NCBI RefSeq assembly: GCF_001553855.1
Contig: NZ_LQWV01000012.1
Location: 310,001 to 374,000, forward strand
Reading direction: 5' to 3'
DNA length: 64,000 nt
Origin: Streptococcus gordonii
GTDB taxonomy: Bacteria > Bacillota > Bacilli > Lactobacillales > Streptococcaceae
Shown one piece after another: positions 1 through 8,309 of the stretch. Within the stretch, counting starts at the first letter, position 1, and each line of letters opens with the position of its first letter. The notes under the pieces are model-generated. The model searched no databases and was not told the DNA's origin. It saw only the letters and a list, made by a program, of their open reading frames with translations. A program made the translations under genes and the position numbers.

Positions 1-1
1 A

Positions 2-244
2 ACAGGCCACAATCTATCCGAGGTAAGACCTTCTTTTCAGGTTAAGCTAGCCTTGATTTTATTCTTGCTTTTTGTTCCTCTCGGATTTCTATCTAATGTT
101 CTTTTTCCTATGGGCAAGATCTTTCCATATCCGACTAGTCTAGCAGCTAGCCTTGCCTTTGTCATTTTCTACCTTATCCTAGGAGTCTGCATCAGTCTGT
201 TCTTGAAAAAGCAAAGATTGGAAGCAGTGAAAGAAAGCCGATAA
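2..244 (+). CDS. C-terminal part of a membrane protein (DUF3021-like?), cut by window edge
   Basis: The frame is open from the first bases of the window to TAA at 242-244, so this is the 3' end of a gene that starts upstream. An internal TTG at 53 could be read as a start but has no ribosome binding site, and the open frame before it argues against it. The visible 80 residues hold two hydrophobic segments (LILFLLFVPLGFL and LAFVIFYLILGVCISLF) followed by a short basic tail, as in the last two helices of a small four-helix protein. Streptococcal DUF3021 proteins end this way and are usually paired with a LytTR-family regulator; the phased repeats in front of the adjacent ABC operons would fit such a regulator, but the family call is inference. 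Confidence 0.5.
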   Translation, partial: TGHNLSEVRPSFQVKLALILFLLFVPLGFLSNVLFPMGKIFPYPTSLAASLAFVIFYLILGVCISLFLKKQRLEAVKESR

Positions 245-280
245 AGCGGGCTAGACCAGAAGGGGTGAAATCCGCTCAAA

Positions 281-314
281 AAAACTCAGCTAATTTAGTG
301 ATTAGCTGAGTTTT
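281..314. terminator. Bidirectional terminator
   Basis: A 14-bp perfect inverted repeat (arms 281-294 and 301-314, core CTCAGCTAAT/ATTAGCTGAG) with a 6-nt loop, A-rich on one side and T-rich on the other. It separates the convergent partial membrane-protein gene and ABC operon 1. Confidence 0.9.
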
Positions 315-318
315 TATT

Positions 319-1041
319 TTACAAATCTCTCTTCTTCAGTGTAGCCAGTCCTGCTATGGTAAAGACCGTGATTAGACTGAGAGCAAAGATAGCTGTTTTG
401 GCGATGACACCTGGTATTGAAGCGTCTTCATAGAAGAACTCCATCTTGATAGCCTTGAACCATTCATTATTGGCATCGAACATTTGACTAGGGAGACCGA
501 GTAAGATGTAGGTCATGATATAGGTGATAAAGACGACACTATAGTTTCGAGTCAAGTAGAGGACAAAGCTGGTAATGCAGTACCAAGCGTAGGTACAGAT
601 GATCTGCATGACAAAGAGTATTGCGAATTGTCCCCAGAAATTAGCTGGTAGGGTTCCCATATTACCGCCGGTTCGGACAAATTCGATGACAATACCAAAA
701 GTGTAGAGCAGTATGAACTGTAGAGGAAGTAAGCTGCCGATAACCAGTGCTTTAGAGAAGTAATATTGGGTCCGAGTCTTGCCTGTAGTCAGGTTATTGT
801 GATAAAGTTTGTCATTGAGATCAACACCGAGAAGCAAGCTAGTCATGACATTGCAGGCAATAAAGAGCATGCCAATATTGTAGGTGACGGCATATATGGC
901 AAAAAAGATACCGTTGTCGGAACTGACGGCTTGGGAAGTGAAAATGGCGAGGAGAATTCCAAAGATGCAGAAAGCCTGCACTCCCCAGAATCCTACGGAG
1001 CGGAAGATACGGTAGTAATCCGCCTTGATGCTATTAAACAT
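319..1041 (-). CDS. ABC-2 type permease, operon 1
   Basis: This 240-residue protein has a short basic N-terminus (MFNSIKADYYRIFRS) followed by about six hydrophobic segments, the layout of the permease subunit of BcrAB/lantibiotic-immunity-type ABC exporters. It overlaps the upstream ATPase gene by 8 bp and has a good ribosome binding site (GGAGGG), so the pair should be translationally coupled and form one transporter. It is a paralogue of the permeases at 2111-2806, 3869-4561 and 4599-5357: all begin with the same IxADxxRxxRS-like cytoplasmic stretch and end in a Lys-rich 'KKRDL/KKDL' tail. The substrate cannot be read from the sequence; peptide antibiotic export or immunity is the usual role of this family. 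Confidence 0.85.
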   Translation of the reverse strand: MFNSIKADYYRIFRSVGFWGVQAFCIFGILLAIFTSQAVSSDNGIFFAIYAVTYNIGMLFIACNVMTSLLLGVDLNDKLYHNNLTTGKTRTQYYFSKALVIGSLLPLQFILLYTFGIVIEFVRTGGNMGTLPANFWGQFAILFVMQIICTYAWYCITSFVLYLTRNYSVVFITYIMTYILLGLPSQMFDANNEWFKAIKMEFFYEDASIPGVIAKTAIFALSLITVFTIAGLATLKKRDL

Positions 1042-1966
1042 GGGTGTTCCCTCCTTCTTGGTTGATTAAGTCTGTAAAGTATTTCTCTAAGTCTTTGTGG
1101 GCGTAGTAGATTTCCCCGATTGGGATATCTGCTAGGATTAATTCCTTGGCAATCTTGCGAATTTCTTGTACTTGGCCGGAAATATGCAGCTCATCTTCCT
1201 TGTTGGTCGGTCTGAGCTGGTAGCCGAGCTTGTCTTGCACTAAATGAGCAGCTTGCTGGATATTATCCGTTTTGAGGATGATATAGTCGCCGCTTTTTTG
1301 GTCAAATTCTTCCTTAGACAGCTCTTTGATAAAATGCCCTTGATTGATAAAGCCAAAACGAGTGGCTACTAGATAAAGTTCGGACAGGATATGGCTAGAA
1401 ATAATGATAGTGATGTCCAGTTCTTGATTGAGGCGCTTGACCATTTCTCTAAATTCCTGAATCCCAACTGGGTCTAAGCCATTGATGGGCTCGTCCAGAA
1501 TGAGCAAGTCGGGACGCCCCAAAATGGCAATGGCAATGCCCAACCGCTGTCTCATCCCCAGAGAGAAATTACGGAATTTCTTCTTTCCAGTATCAGTCAG
1601 GCCGACGTACTGCAGGGTTTCTTTGATGACTTTGTCAGCATTTGGAATGCCCCGGTCGGTACAGTAGTAACGCAGATTTTCATAGGCCGACATGTGGGCA
1701 TGGGCTACAGGGGTTTCGATGACAGATCCAGTATGGCTGAGGGCTGTGGTCCATTCTTGTTGGCTCTGAGAGCCCAGGACAGACACGGTTCCTCCGCTAG
1801 GATAGATGACTTGAGTGATGATTTTGATTAGCGTGGTCTTACCAGCACCGTTTTTACCAATGAGACCGTAGATCTCTCCTTTCTTGATGGAAAGACTGAC
1901 ATCTTTCAGAGCATATTGATCACCGTATTTTTTAGTGAGCTCTTTCACTTCTAAAACATTTTGCAT
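1034..1966 (-). CDS. ABC transporter ATP-binding protein, operon 1
   Basis: A 310-residue ATPase of the BcrA type. Visible motifs are Walker A (GKNGAGKTT, around residue 38-46), the signature (FSLGMRQR), Walker B (LLILDEP) and the H-loop (SSHILSEL). The last 90 residues form the variable domain typical of bacitracin/lantibiotic ABC ATPases. It starts 9 nt after AAAGGAG, downstream of a -10 box and four phased 11-bp repeats. With the overlapping permease it forms a two-gene operon that ends at the 281-314 terminator. Closest relatives in the window are the ATPases at 2818-3726 and 5374-6282, with long identical blocks around the ATPase motifs. Confidence 0.93.
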   Translation of the reverse strand: MQNVLEVKELTKKYGDQYALKDVSLSIKKGEIYGLIGKNGAGKTTLIKIITQVIYPSGGTVSVLGSQSQQEWTTALSHTGSVIETPVAHAHMSAYENLRYYCTDRGIPNADKVIKETLQYVGLTDTGKKKFRNFSLGMRQRLGIAIAILGRPDLLILDEPINGLDPVGIQEFREMVKRLNQELDITIIISSHILSELYLVATRFGFINQGHFIKELSKEEFDQKSGDYIILKTDNIQQAAHLVQDKLGYQLRPTNKEDELHISGQVQEIRKIAKELILADIPIGEIYYAHKDLEKYFTDLINQEGGNTHV

Positions 1967-2001
1967 GCTGTTTCTCCTTTAATTCCTTTGTTTATAGTTT
2001 T

Positions 2002-2056
2002 AGTATACAAACTAAATTTCAAATATTTCTAAAGACTTTTTAAAGTATTTCTAAAG
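2002..2056 (-). promoter_or_regulatory. Promoter and four-repeat operator of ABC operon 1
   Basis: On the minus strand a -10 box TATACT (complement of 2002-2007) lies 5 bp from four contiguous 11-bp units at 2013-2023, 2024-2034, 2035-2045 and 2046-2056. The units share the pattern CTTTAGAAATA with changes. No consensus -35 box exists; the repeats occupy its place, as expected for an activator-dependent promoter. The arrangement is repeated in front of the other two ABC operons with identical spacing. Confidence 0.75.
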
Positions 2057-2072
2057 AAATATAAAATGAAAA

Positions 2073-2103
2073 GATTAAAAGGAGCCAGTTAAGAACCAGC
2101 CCC
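2073..2103 (-). terminator. Terminator of ABC operon 2
   Basis: On the minus strand a 10-bp stem containing G-U pairs (arms 2094-2103 and 2081-2090, loop CUU) is followed by UUUUAAU. It lies just after the stop codon of the permease at 2111. Confidence 0.7.
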
Positions 2104-2110
2104 TTTTTTA

Positions 2111-2806
2111 CTATAAATCTTTTTTGTGGAAAGTATAGAGACTCGCTGCGGTGAAGACGGTTCCAAAGACCAAGGCGATGAGAACAATTCTCAAGGTTAC
2201 GCCACTGCTTTGAAGCGTCCCAAAATCAAAGCTCAGGGTGAAATGCTGCAACCATAAAGATTTGGGGTATAATTGCGCAAGAGCTCCGGTTAAGGATGCG
2301 CAGAAAAGGTAACCTCCCAGGGCAGCAATCATAGATTTACTCAGATAAAGAATAAAGGAAATAATGGCTGTCCAAGCCATGACAGTCAGGCATTGCACAA
2401 AGAATAGAAGAATAAATTGAAGTAAGAAGGTGGCGGATAAATCACCAATACCGTTTAGAATAGTCGCTAGGATAAAGTTGATACTATAAAAGAGAGCCAA
2501 CTGCAAGAAGGTTAGGCAGACCATGACTAGGGCTTTAGAGATGAAAAAGCTGGTACGGGAAACACCGCTGGTCAATGTGTTCTTGTAAAGCTGCTTGTTC
2601 AGATCTGTCCCGATGACGATCATAGAGAGGATAATGATGATAAAAGTATTATTACCGATTGCGCTGGAGCCAGCTTGTATCAGCTGGACGGCATTTAATT
2701 TGCTAAAGACTGCGCTCAAGGTCGTCAGTAGAAAGATGAATTCGGTAATCCAAACAGCCTTGGAACGAAAGAAACGGTAAAAATCTGCTTGAAAAGTATG
2801 TAACAT
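2111..2806 (-). CDS. ABC-2 type permease, operon 2
   Basis: A 231-residue integral membrane protein with about six hydrophobic segments and the same basic start (FQADFYRFFRS) as its paralogues. It begins 11 bp after its ATPase gene with GGAGAA as ribosome binding site, and is followed by a hairpin terminator. It is predicted to form the membrane channel of a BcrAB-like exporter with the 2818-3726 ATPase. No substrate-specific feature is visible. Confidence 0.85.
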   Translation of the reverse strand: MLHTFQADFYRFFRSKAVWITEFIFLLTTLSAVFSKLNAVQLIQAGSSAIGNNTFIIIILSMIVIGTDLNKQLYKNTLTSGVSRTSFFISKALVMVCLTFLQLALFYSINFILATILNGIGDLSATFLLQFILLFFVQCLTVMAWTAIISFILYLSKSMIAALGGYLFCASLTGALAQLYPKSLWLQHFTLSFDFGTLQSSGVTLRIVLIALVFGTVFTAASLYTFHKKDL

Positions 2807-2817
2807 GTTTTTTCTCC

Positions 2818-3726
2818 TTACTGGACTAAATCTGTAAAGTATTTTTCTAAATCTTTGTGAGCTGCATAGATAGCATTGACATGAATATTGGATAGGACCA
2901 ACTCCCTGTTGATGTCATTTAGTTCCTGTTCTTGGGCGACAATGTGCAACTCGTCAGATTTATCAGATTCTTTGAGCTGATAGTGGAGCTTGCCTTGGAT
3001 GAGGTTGGCGGCCTGGTCTTTATCGCTGGTCTTGAGGACGATATAATCTTCGCTGGCTCGGTCAAAGTCATCCTTGGTGAATTCTGCGACAAGCCGTCCT
3101 TGGTCAATCACCCCAAATTTGGTGGCTACCAGATAAAGCTCGGACAAAATATGACTGGAAATGATAAAAGTGATTCCCAACTCTTGGTTGAGCCGCTGAA
3201 TCATCAGGCGAAATTCCTTGATGCCAAGCGGATCTAAGCCGTTGATGGGCTCATCTAAAATCATGAGTTCAGGCTTGTTTATAAGGGCAATAGCGATCCC
3301 CAGACGCTGCTTCATTCCTAGCGAAAAGTTGCGGAATTTCTTTTTACCAGTATTGCTCAAGCCGACATAGGCCAAGGTTTCCTTGATGAGCTGGTCGGGT
3401 TGGGCAATCTGGTGGACCTTGCAGTAGTAGTTGAGATTTTGATAAGCAGTCATTTGATTGTAAGCGACCGGTGTTTCGATGACGGTACCTATCTTGCGCA
3501 GGGCTTCATTCCATTCCTTAGAGTTCTGAGAACCAAAGACAGACACGGTTCCGCTGTTGGCATGAATGAGCCGGCTGATGGTCTTGAGAAGAGTGGTTTT
3601 GCCAGCTCCGTTCTTCCCAATCAGTCCATAAATATCGCCTTTCTGGATCGAAAGACTGACATGGTCAAGGGCATATTGCTGGCCATATTGTTTGGTAACT
3701 TGCTTTACTTCTAAAACAGTTTGCAT
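2818..3726 (-). CDS. ABC transporter ATP-binding protein, operon 2
   Basis: A 302-residue ATPase with Walker A (GKNGAGKTT), signature (FSLGMKQR), Walker B (LMILDEP) and H-loop (SSHILSEL), and the BcrA-type C-terminal extension. It is strongly similar to the ATPases of operons 1 and 3, so the three arose by duplication. It is preceded by the same promoter arrangement of a -10 box and four 11-bp repeats. It is first in a two-gene operon with the permease at 2111-2806. Confidence 0.93.
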   Translation of the reverse strand: MQTVLEVKQVTKQYGQQYALDHVSLSIQKGDIYGLIGKNGAGKTTLLKTISRLIHANSGTVSVFGSQNSKEWNEALRKIGTVIETPVAYNQMTAYQNLNYYCKVHQIAQPDQLIKETLAYVGLSNTGKKKFRNFSLGMKQRLGIAIALINKPELMILDEPINGLDPLGIKEFRLMIQRLNQELGITFIISSHILSELYLVATKFGVIDQGRLVAEFTKDDFDRASEDYIVLKTSDKDQAANLIQGKLHYQLKESDKSDELHIVAQEQELNDINRELVLSNIHVNAIYAAHKDLEKYFTDLVQ

Positions 3727-3757
3727 GGTATATTCTCGCTTTCTTAGGTTTAACTAT

Positions 3758-3812
3758 AGTATACAAGCCAAATTTCAAATATTTCTCAAGTCTTTTTAAA
3801 GTATTTCTAAAG
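3758..3812 (-). promoter_or_regulatory. Promoter and four-repeat operator of ABC operon 2
   Basis: Minus-strand -10 TATACT (3758-3763), a 5-bp gap, then four contiguous 11-bp units at 3769-3779, 3780-3790, 3791-3801 and 3802-3812. The same order of unit variants occurs as in operon 1, with a few base changes. There is no recognisable -35 box. Confidence 0.75.
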
Positions 3813-3828
3813 AAATACGAAATGCAAA

Positions 3829-3861
3829 AACAAACAAAAAGAGCTAGTCAGGGACTAACTC
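3829..3861 (-). terminator. Terminator of ABC operon 3
   Basis: On the minus strand the stem GAGTTAGTC / GACTAGCTC (arms 3853-3861 and 3841-3849) is followed by a T-rich run. It lies just after the stop of the permease at 3869. Confidence 0.75.
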
Positions 3862-3868
3862 GGTATAT

Positions 3869-4561
3869 TTATAAGTCTCGATGTTGGAAGGCTTGATAGC
3901 CACCCCAAAGGGATCCGGCAAGGATCAAGAATGTGAAGAAATCAGAATTTAGTTGAGGGAAAAGAGCGTGGAGGCTAGCCTGAAGCATTATCAGGACGAA
4001 AAAAATTAGATAGCTGGCTAGAGTAGAGTAGGTTAGGTAGAGTAGGCAGGCAAAGGCAGAACTACAGGCCATGATAAAGACAAAGGAACGAAAGAAGGAT
4101 AGTGAAAAATTCTCAAAGAAATCCATTGGCATCCTTCCAGCCCCATGAAAGATGCTTCCCAAGATAAAAGCTGTGACAAATACGGTAGCCAATTGAATAA
4201 GACTGGCAGTTGCAAGGGTAGCAGTTTTAAATAGATAAAATTCTTTTCGCGAAAGGCCACTAGCCAATGTATTCTTGTAGAGTTTTTTGGTCAGGTCTCG
4301 CCCCAATAAAGAAGTAGTGAGGACAAGAACTGCAATCATGACAAAAGGGAGGAAATCGTGAGCGACTTGATTGAGGGCTTGAAATCCTGTCCATCCTTTA
4401 CTGACTATTTCATCTTGTCCAGAAGGTGTAGAGACATACAAACTAAAGTTAGCTTCTCCAAAAGAGCTAACGAAGATGAGGAGGAAGAGCAGACCCTCTA
4501 TTATCCAAAAAAGTTTGGAACGGGTGAGCTGGAAGAGTTCCGCCTGAATGGTGTGTAACAT
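3869..4561 (-). CDS. ABC-2 type permease, second permease of operon 3
   Basis: A 230-residue protein with a basic N-terminus (IQAELFQLTRS) and about six membrane segments. It begins 37 bp after the other permease of operon 3 with AGGAGG as ribosome binding site, and is the last gene before a terminator. It is the most divergent of the four permeases here. Operon 3 thus has one ATPase and two different permeases, which suggests a heteromeric channel like the MutE/MutG or SpaE/SpaG pairs of lantibiotic immunity systems; that role is inference. Confidence 0.83.
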   Translation of the reverse strand: MLHTIQAELFQLTRSKLFWIIEGLLFLLIFVSSFGEANFSLYVSTPSGQDEIVSKGWTGFQALNQVAHDFLPFVMIAVLVLTTSLLGRDLTKKLYKNTLASGLSRKEFYLFKTATLATASLIQLATVFVTAFILGSIFHGAGRMPMDFFENFSLSFFRSFVFIMACSSAFACLLYLTYSTLASYLIFFVLIMLQASLHALFPQLNSDFFTFLILAGSLWGGYQAFQHRDL

Positions 4562-4598
4562 GGAATTTCCTCCTGTTGTTTAAAATACTACTAGTATT

Positions 4599-5357
4599 TT
4601 ATAAATTTTTTGTTTTAAAGATTTTCAGTCCCCCAATGAGAAAGAGGAGGGTAACAGCTGATGTTGTAAGAATGGCCTTGATGACAGTTCCTCCATCAGC
4701 TGCCATAGCAGTGTTGAAACGTAGAGTGAGATAGGGGAGCCATTCATTATCAGGATAAAAGATAAGAGGAATAGATAGTAGGGCTCCGCCGATAAAATAG
4801 GTTAAAAAGCTAGATACGATAGAGTGACTGGCATAGAGGACCAAAGAGATGATACTAATCCAAGCGATGGTGCTGAGAAATTGAACGAAGAGAGCAGCTC
4901 CCAGCTGACTCCAAAAGTGGCTAGGTGCACTTCCAATTCCGTTGGACAGACTAGCAGTCACAAAGGAGATAGCTTGAATAAAGAGAAGGTGTAGAAGTGC
5001 GATGCTGACGCAGACAAAGAATTTAGAAAGATAATAGCTGAGTTTTGAAATGCCGTAGCTGAGGCAGTTTTTGTAGAGCTTTCGTGATAGATCCACTCCA
5101 AGGACCATACTGATGATAATGATGGTGAAAAAGAACAGACTGTCTGTATTGTCCGCAAAGTAGTTCAGGGCTTGAAGACCAGTTAACTTTCCCAAGGCTG
5201 GAGTAGCAGTTTCGTGGTTGGAAATATTTGCGCCAAATCGGATATTTGATTGAAATAGGGTTCCCAGAGAAATGACACAAAATAGTGCAAATTCTGTAAT
5301 CCAAAAGCCTTTTGAGCGCATGAGCCGGTAAAAATCGGCACGAATGAAGTCGATCAT
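4599..5357 (-). CDS. ABC-2 type permease, first permease of operon 3
   Basis: Starting at the ATG complementary to 5355-5357 gives 252 residues. This start is preferred over the ATG at 5381 because GGAGG lies 6 nt upstream of it, and the resulting N-terminus (MIDFIRADFYRLMRS) aligns with the paralogous permeases. About six hydrophobic segments follow. The gene starts 16 bp after the stop of the operon 3 ATPase. Its partner membrane subunit is probably the permease at 3869-4561. Confidence 0.85.
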   Translation of the reverse strand: MIDFIRADFYRLMRSKGFWITEFALFCVISLGTLFQSNIRFGANISNHETATPALGKLTGLQALNYFADNTDSLFFFTIIIISMVLGVDLSRKLYKNCLSYGISKLSYYLSKFFVCVSIALLHLLFIQAISFVTASLSNGIGSAPSHFWSQLGAALFVQFLSTIAWISIISLVLYASHSIVSSFLTYFIGGALLSIPLIFYPDNEWLPYLTLRFNTAMAADGGTVIKAILTTSAVTLLFLIGGLKIFKTKNL

Positions 5358-5373
5358 AATGAGCCTCCCTTTG

Positions 5374-6282
5374 TTATTCAACTAAATCCGTAAAGAAGTT
5401 TTCCAGGTTTTGACGTGCATAGTAGATTTCTTGCACAGGTAGACCTGCAGCTACAAGTTCTTCTACAATCTTGCTGATTTGGTGCGAATGAGTGAAAATA
5501 TGAATTTCGTCAGAAGCATTGACCACCTTGATACGATAATTAAGCTGGTCATGAATAAGCCGGCTGGCTTCTTCTAATTTGGAAGTCTTAAGAACAATAT
5601 AGTCTTCGCTTTGCTCTTCAAACTCAGACTTAGAAATTTCTCGAATCAGTCTGCCTTGTTCGATGATGCCAAACTTTGTTCCCACTAAATAGAGTTCAGA
5701 TAAGATATGGCTAGAAATGATAAAGGTCATCCTCAATTCTTCGTTGAGCCGTTGGACCATCTGACGGAATTCTTTAATACCGACTGGGTCTAAACCATTG
5801 ATCGGTTCGTCTAGAATCATCAAATCTGGCTTAGATAGCAAGGCGATAGCAATGCCTAAACGTTGCTTCATACCGAGTGAAAAATCTCTGAATTTCTTCT
5901 TACCAGTATCTGTTAAGTTTACGTATTCCAAGGTTTCTTGGATAACCTTGTCAGCATGGGGGATATGGCGGAGTTTGCAGTAGTAGTTGAGATTTTCGTA
6001 AGCTGTCAAGTGGTTGTGAGCAACCGGAGTTTCGATGACAGATCCGACCCGCTTGAGGCCTTGCGTCCATTCTTTTTGATTTTGAGAACCAAAAAGAGAA
6101 ACACTGCCACTATCTGCCTCTAGTAGTTGAGCGATAATCTTGATGAGGGTCGTTTTTCCGGCTCCATTTTTCCCGATAAGACCGTAAATGTCACCTTTTT
6201 TGATGGTCAGACTAACGTCGGTCAGGGCATATTGTTGGCCGAATTTCTTGCTAACTTGCTGGATAACCAAAATATTTTCCAT
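5374..6282 (-). CDS. ABC transporter ATP-binding protein, operon 3
   Basis: A 302-residue BcrA-type ATPase with Walker A (GKNGAGKTT), signature (FSLGMKQR), Walker B (LMILDEP) and H-loop (SSHILSEL). It is first in a three-gene operon with two permeases. Its promoter has the same -10 plus four 11-bp repeats as the other two ATPase genes. Sequence is close to its two paralogues through the ATPase core and drifts in the last 80 residues, where substrate- or partner-specific change would be expected. Confidence 0.93.
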   Translation of the reverse strand: MENILVIQQVSKKFGQQYALTDVSLTIKKGDIYGLIGKNGAGKTTLIKIIAQLLEADSGSVSLFGSQNQKEWTQGLKRVGSVIETPVAHNHLTAYENLNYYCKLRHIPHADKVIQETLEYVNLTDTGKKKFRDFSLGMKQRLGIAIALLSKPDLMILDEPINGLDPVGIKEFRQMVQRLNEELRMTFIISSHILSELYLVGTKFGIIEQGRLIREISKSEFEEQSEDYIVLKTSKLEEASRLIHDQLNYRIKVVNASDEIHIFTHSHQISKIVEELVAAGLPVQEIYYARQNLENFFTDLVE

Positions 6283-6333
6283 GATGAGTTCTCCTTGTAT
6301 AGATAGGGAGAGGAAGCTCTCTTTTCACTATCC

Positions 6334-6388
6334 AGTATAGTACCAATCTTTCAAATAATTCTCAAGCATTTCTAAAATATTTCTAAAG
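6334..6388 (-). promoter_or_regulatory. Promoter and four-repeat operator of ABC operon 3
   Basis: Minus-strand -10 TATACT (6334-6339), a 5-bp gap, then 11-bp units at 6345-6355, 6356-6366, 6367-6377 and 6378-6388. The two outer upstream units match CTTTAGAAATA closely. The third copy of this architecture in the window is more diverged than the first two but keeps the spacing exactly. Confidence 0.72.
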
Positions 6389-6395
6389 TTTTTTA

Positions 6396-6424
6396 GCAAA
6401 AAAATTCCTGCAAATAGCAGAAAT
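6396..6424 (-). terminator. Terminator of pabB
   Basis: On the minus strand a 7-bp stem (arms 6417-6423 and 6405-6411, loop TATTT, one G-U pair) is followed by a run of seven T. It lies about 80 bp after the pabB stop. Confidence 0.65.
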
Positions 6425-6502
6425 TTTTCAGTTATATCTAGCTTATGTAAGTCCTTGATTGATCATCGAAGACTTTGTGATACAAGGCTTTAATGCTTAC
6501 TT

Positions 6503-8236
6503 TTACATTGGTGGCTTACTGTCCAATTCCAGCTCATACAGTCCTCTAACTGCGTTGCAGGCATAGATTTTATCGGCTTTAGCTAGGTCAGATAGAGTCA
6601 GAATCTTTTCAATAGCTTGCCCCTTGTCCAGTAGTTGCTGGCGGTAGATGCCCTTGAGAAGACCAAGTTCTGCCGGAGGTGTGTAGAGTTTGCCGTCTAG
6701 CTCCAGTAGTAGATTGCCAATAGAGGTTTCCAGCAGCTGGCCTTGTGCATTGTAGTAAATATGTTCTTGCTGTTCCAAGGTCAGATGTGGCCGATGGCTG
6801 GTTTTGAAATAGGTGAAAGGTTGGGCTAGATTGGCTGTCTGCTCGACCAGCTTTGCCTTTCTGAAAGTCTCCGTCAGAGGTAGTAGAGGAGTCGTTTCTA
6901 GCTCAATGCCGCCGCCTTTTTTAAGAGCTATACGCAGCCTGTAATCCTGCTCTTTATCCAGCTGAGCGCAGGTCTCTTCTAACTCTTGCTTCAGTTTGTT
7001 TTGGTCAAAAGGATAGGCGAAGTAGCTAGCTGCTTCTGCCAGTCTTTGCAGGTGCTGGTCTTGCAGGGTCAGCTTTCCATCTGTCACTTTTCCAGTAGAA
7101 ATCAGGTCGAATCGCGGATTTTTCCGATAGAGGACAGCAGATTTTTGCTGGGTTTCGATGTATTCAGATTTCCACGTGCTGTCCCAAGTAATGCCGCCGC
7201 CAACGCCATAGATGGCTTTCCTTCCCTCTAGCTGAATGGTGCGGATGGCGACGTTAAAAATCCGTCTCTGGTCTGGTAGGCAGATGCCGACTGTACCGCA
7301 GTAAACCCCGCGAGCAGCTTTTTCTGTCGCCTTGATGATAGCCATGGTTGAAATTTTTGGCGCGCCAGTGATGGATCCGCAAGGAAAGAGCGCCTTGAAA
7401 AGCTCTGCCAGCCCAATTCCCTCATGCAGCTGACTTTTGATGGTAGAGGTCATCTGCCAGACCGTAGAGTATTGCTCGACGCTGCAGAGTCGCTCAACCC
7501 GCTCGCTACTCGTCCGAGAAATGCGGTTCATGTCATTCCGCAGCAAATCGACAATCATCATATTTTCTGCTCGGTTTTTGGCATCCTGGGCCAGCCATGC
7601 AGCCTGCTCTCTATCCTGCTCTAAAGTCAACCCCCGATTGGTAGTTCCTTTCATAGGACGAGTGGTCAGTTGGCCTCGGTACTCCTCGAAAAAGAGTTCA
7701 GGGCTGATGGATAAGATGGCGGTCTCATCATGCTCTACATAGGCATTGTAGGCTGCATTTTGCTCAACGACCAGTCTGTTGTAAATAGCCAAGCTGTCCT
7801 CATGATTGAGCTCTGCGCACAACTGCACCGTGTAGTTGACTTGATAAGTATTGCCCTGGCGGATATGATGATGAATAGTCTCGATAGCCTTCTGGTATTC
7901 TCGCTCAGAAGTCAGTCCCTGCCAAGCTACAGGCATTTCCACTTCCTCATAGGTCAAGGGAATGGAAGCCTGCTCGGCCTTATCGTGGATAGTAAAGTAG
8001 AGAAGATATTCCTTCTGGAGCGGGGCCGAATGAACTCGGAACTTTTCCTCAAAGGCTGGAGCTGCTTCATAGCTGACATAACCGACAGCGTAGTATCCTT
8101 TCTCCTGCCAGCTCTCAATCTCTGTCAAAAGTTCCTCCACTTGGTCAAGGCGACGAGTCTTTAGCTCCCTGATAGGATTTGTGAAAATCAGGCGTTGTCC
8201 CAACTGCTTAAAATCAATAATCGTTTTCTTGTGCAT
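6503..8236 (-). CDS. pabB: Aminodeoxychorismate synthase component I fused to aminodeoxychorismate lyase
   Basis: A 577-residue bifunctional enzyme for p-aminobenzoate in folate synthesis. Residues 1 to about 370 are the chorismate-binding component I, with SISPELFF, RPMKGTTNRG (Lys196, the lysine expected in PabB; anthranilate synthases carry Ala there) and the IVDLLRNDMNRI metal/chorismate block. Residues from about 375 to the end resemble a class IV PLP-dependent lyase (PabC), with FKTSHRP as the likely PLP-lysine region and LLETSIGNLLLE as the characteristic C-terminal block. Fused PabBC proteins of this length are common in streptococci. The glutamine amidotransferase subunit (PabA) is not in the window. 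The gene stands alone and is followed by a terminator. Confidence 0.93.
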   Translation of the reverse strand: MHKKTIIDFKQLGQRLIFTNPIRELKTRRLDQVEELLTEIESWQEKGYYAVGYVSYEAAPAFEEKFRVHSAPLQKEYLLYFTIHDKAEQASIPLTYEEVEMPVAWQGLTSEREYQKAIETIHHHIRQGNTYQVNYTVQLCAELNHEDSLAIYNRLVVEQNAAYNAYVEHDETAILSISPELFFEEYRGQLTTRPMKGTTNRGLTLEQDREQAAWLAQDAKNRAENMMIVDLLRNDMNRISRTSSERVERLCSVEQYSTVWQMTSTIKSQLHEGIGLAELFKALFPCGSITGAPKISTMAIIKATEKAARGVYCGTVGICLPDQRRIFNVAIRTIQLEGRKAIYGVGGGITWDSTWKSEYIETQQKSAVLYRKNPRFDLISTGKVTDGKLTLQDQHLQRLAEAASYFAYPFDQNKLKQELEETCAQLDKEQDYRLRIALKKGGGIELETTPLLPLTETFRKAKLVEQTANLAQPFTYFKTSHRPHLTLEQQEHIYYNAQGQLLETSIGNLLLELDGKLYTPPAELGLLKGIYRQQLLDKGQAIEKILTLSDLAKADKIYACNAVRGLYELELDSKPPM

Positions 8237-8309
8237 AAAGTTATTTTATCACAAGATAATTTGAATGAAAACGGTTTTATCTAGTAGATCATCAATTCTT
8301 TCAAGAAAG

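Noticed and set aside
2002..2056. Short tandem repeats as a CRISPR or satellite array
   Set aside because: Units are contiguous, only 11 bp, without spacers, and are tied to a -10 box at three promoters.
7730..8164. 144-codon open frame antisense to pabB
   Set aside because: Lies wholly within a conserved gene; composition and start context do not support coding.
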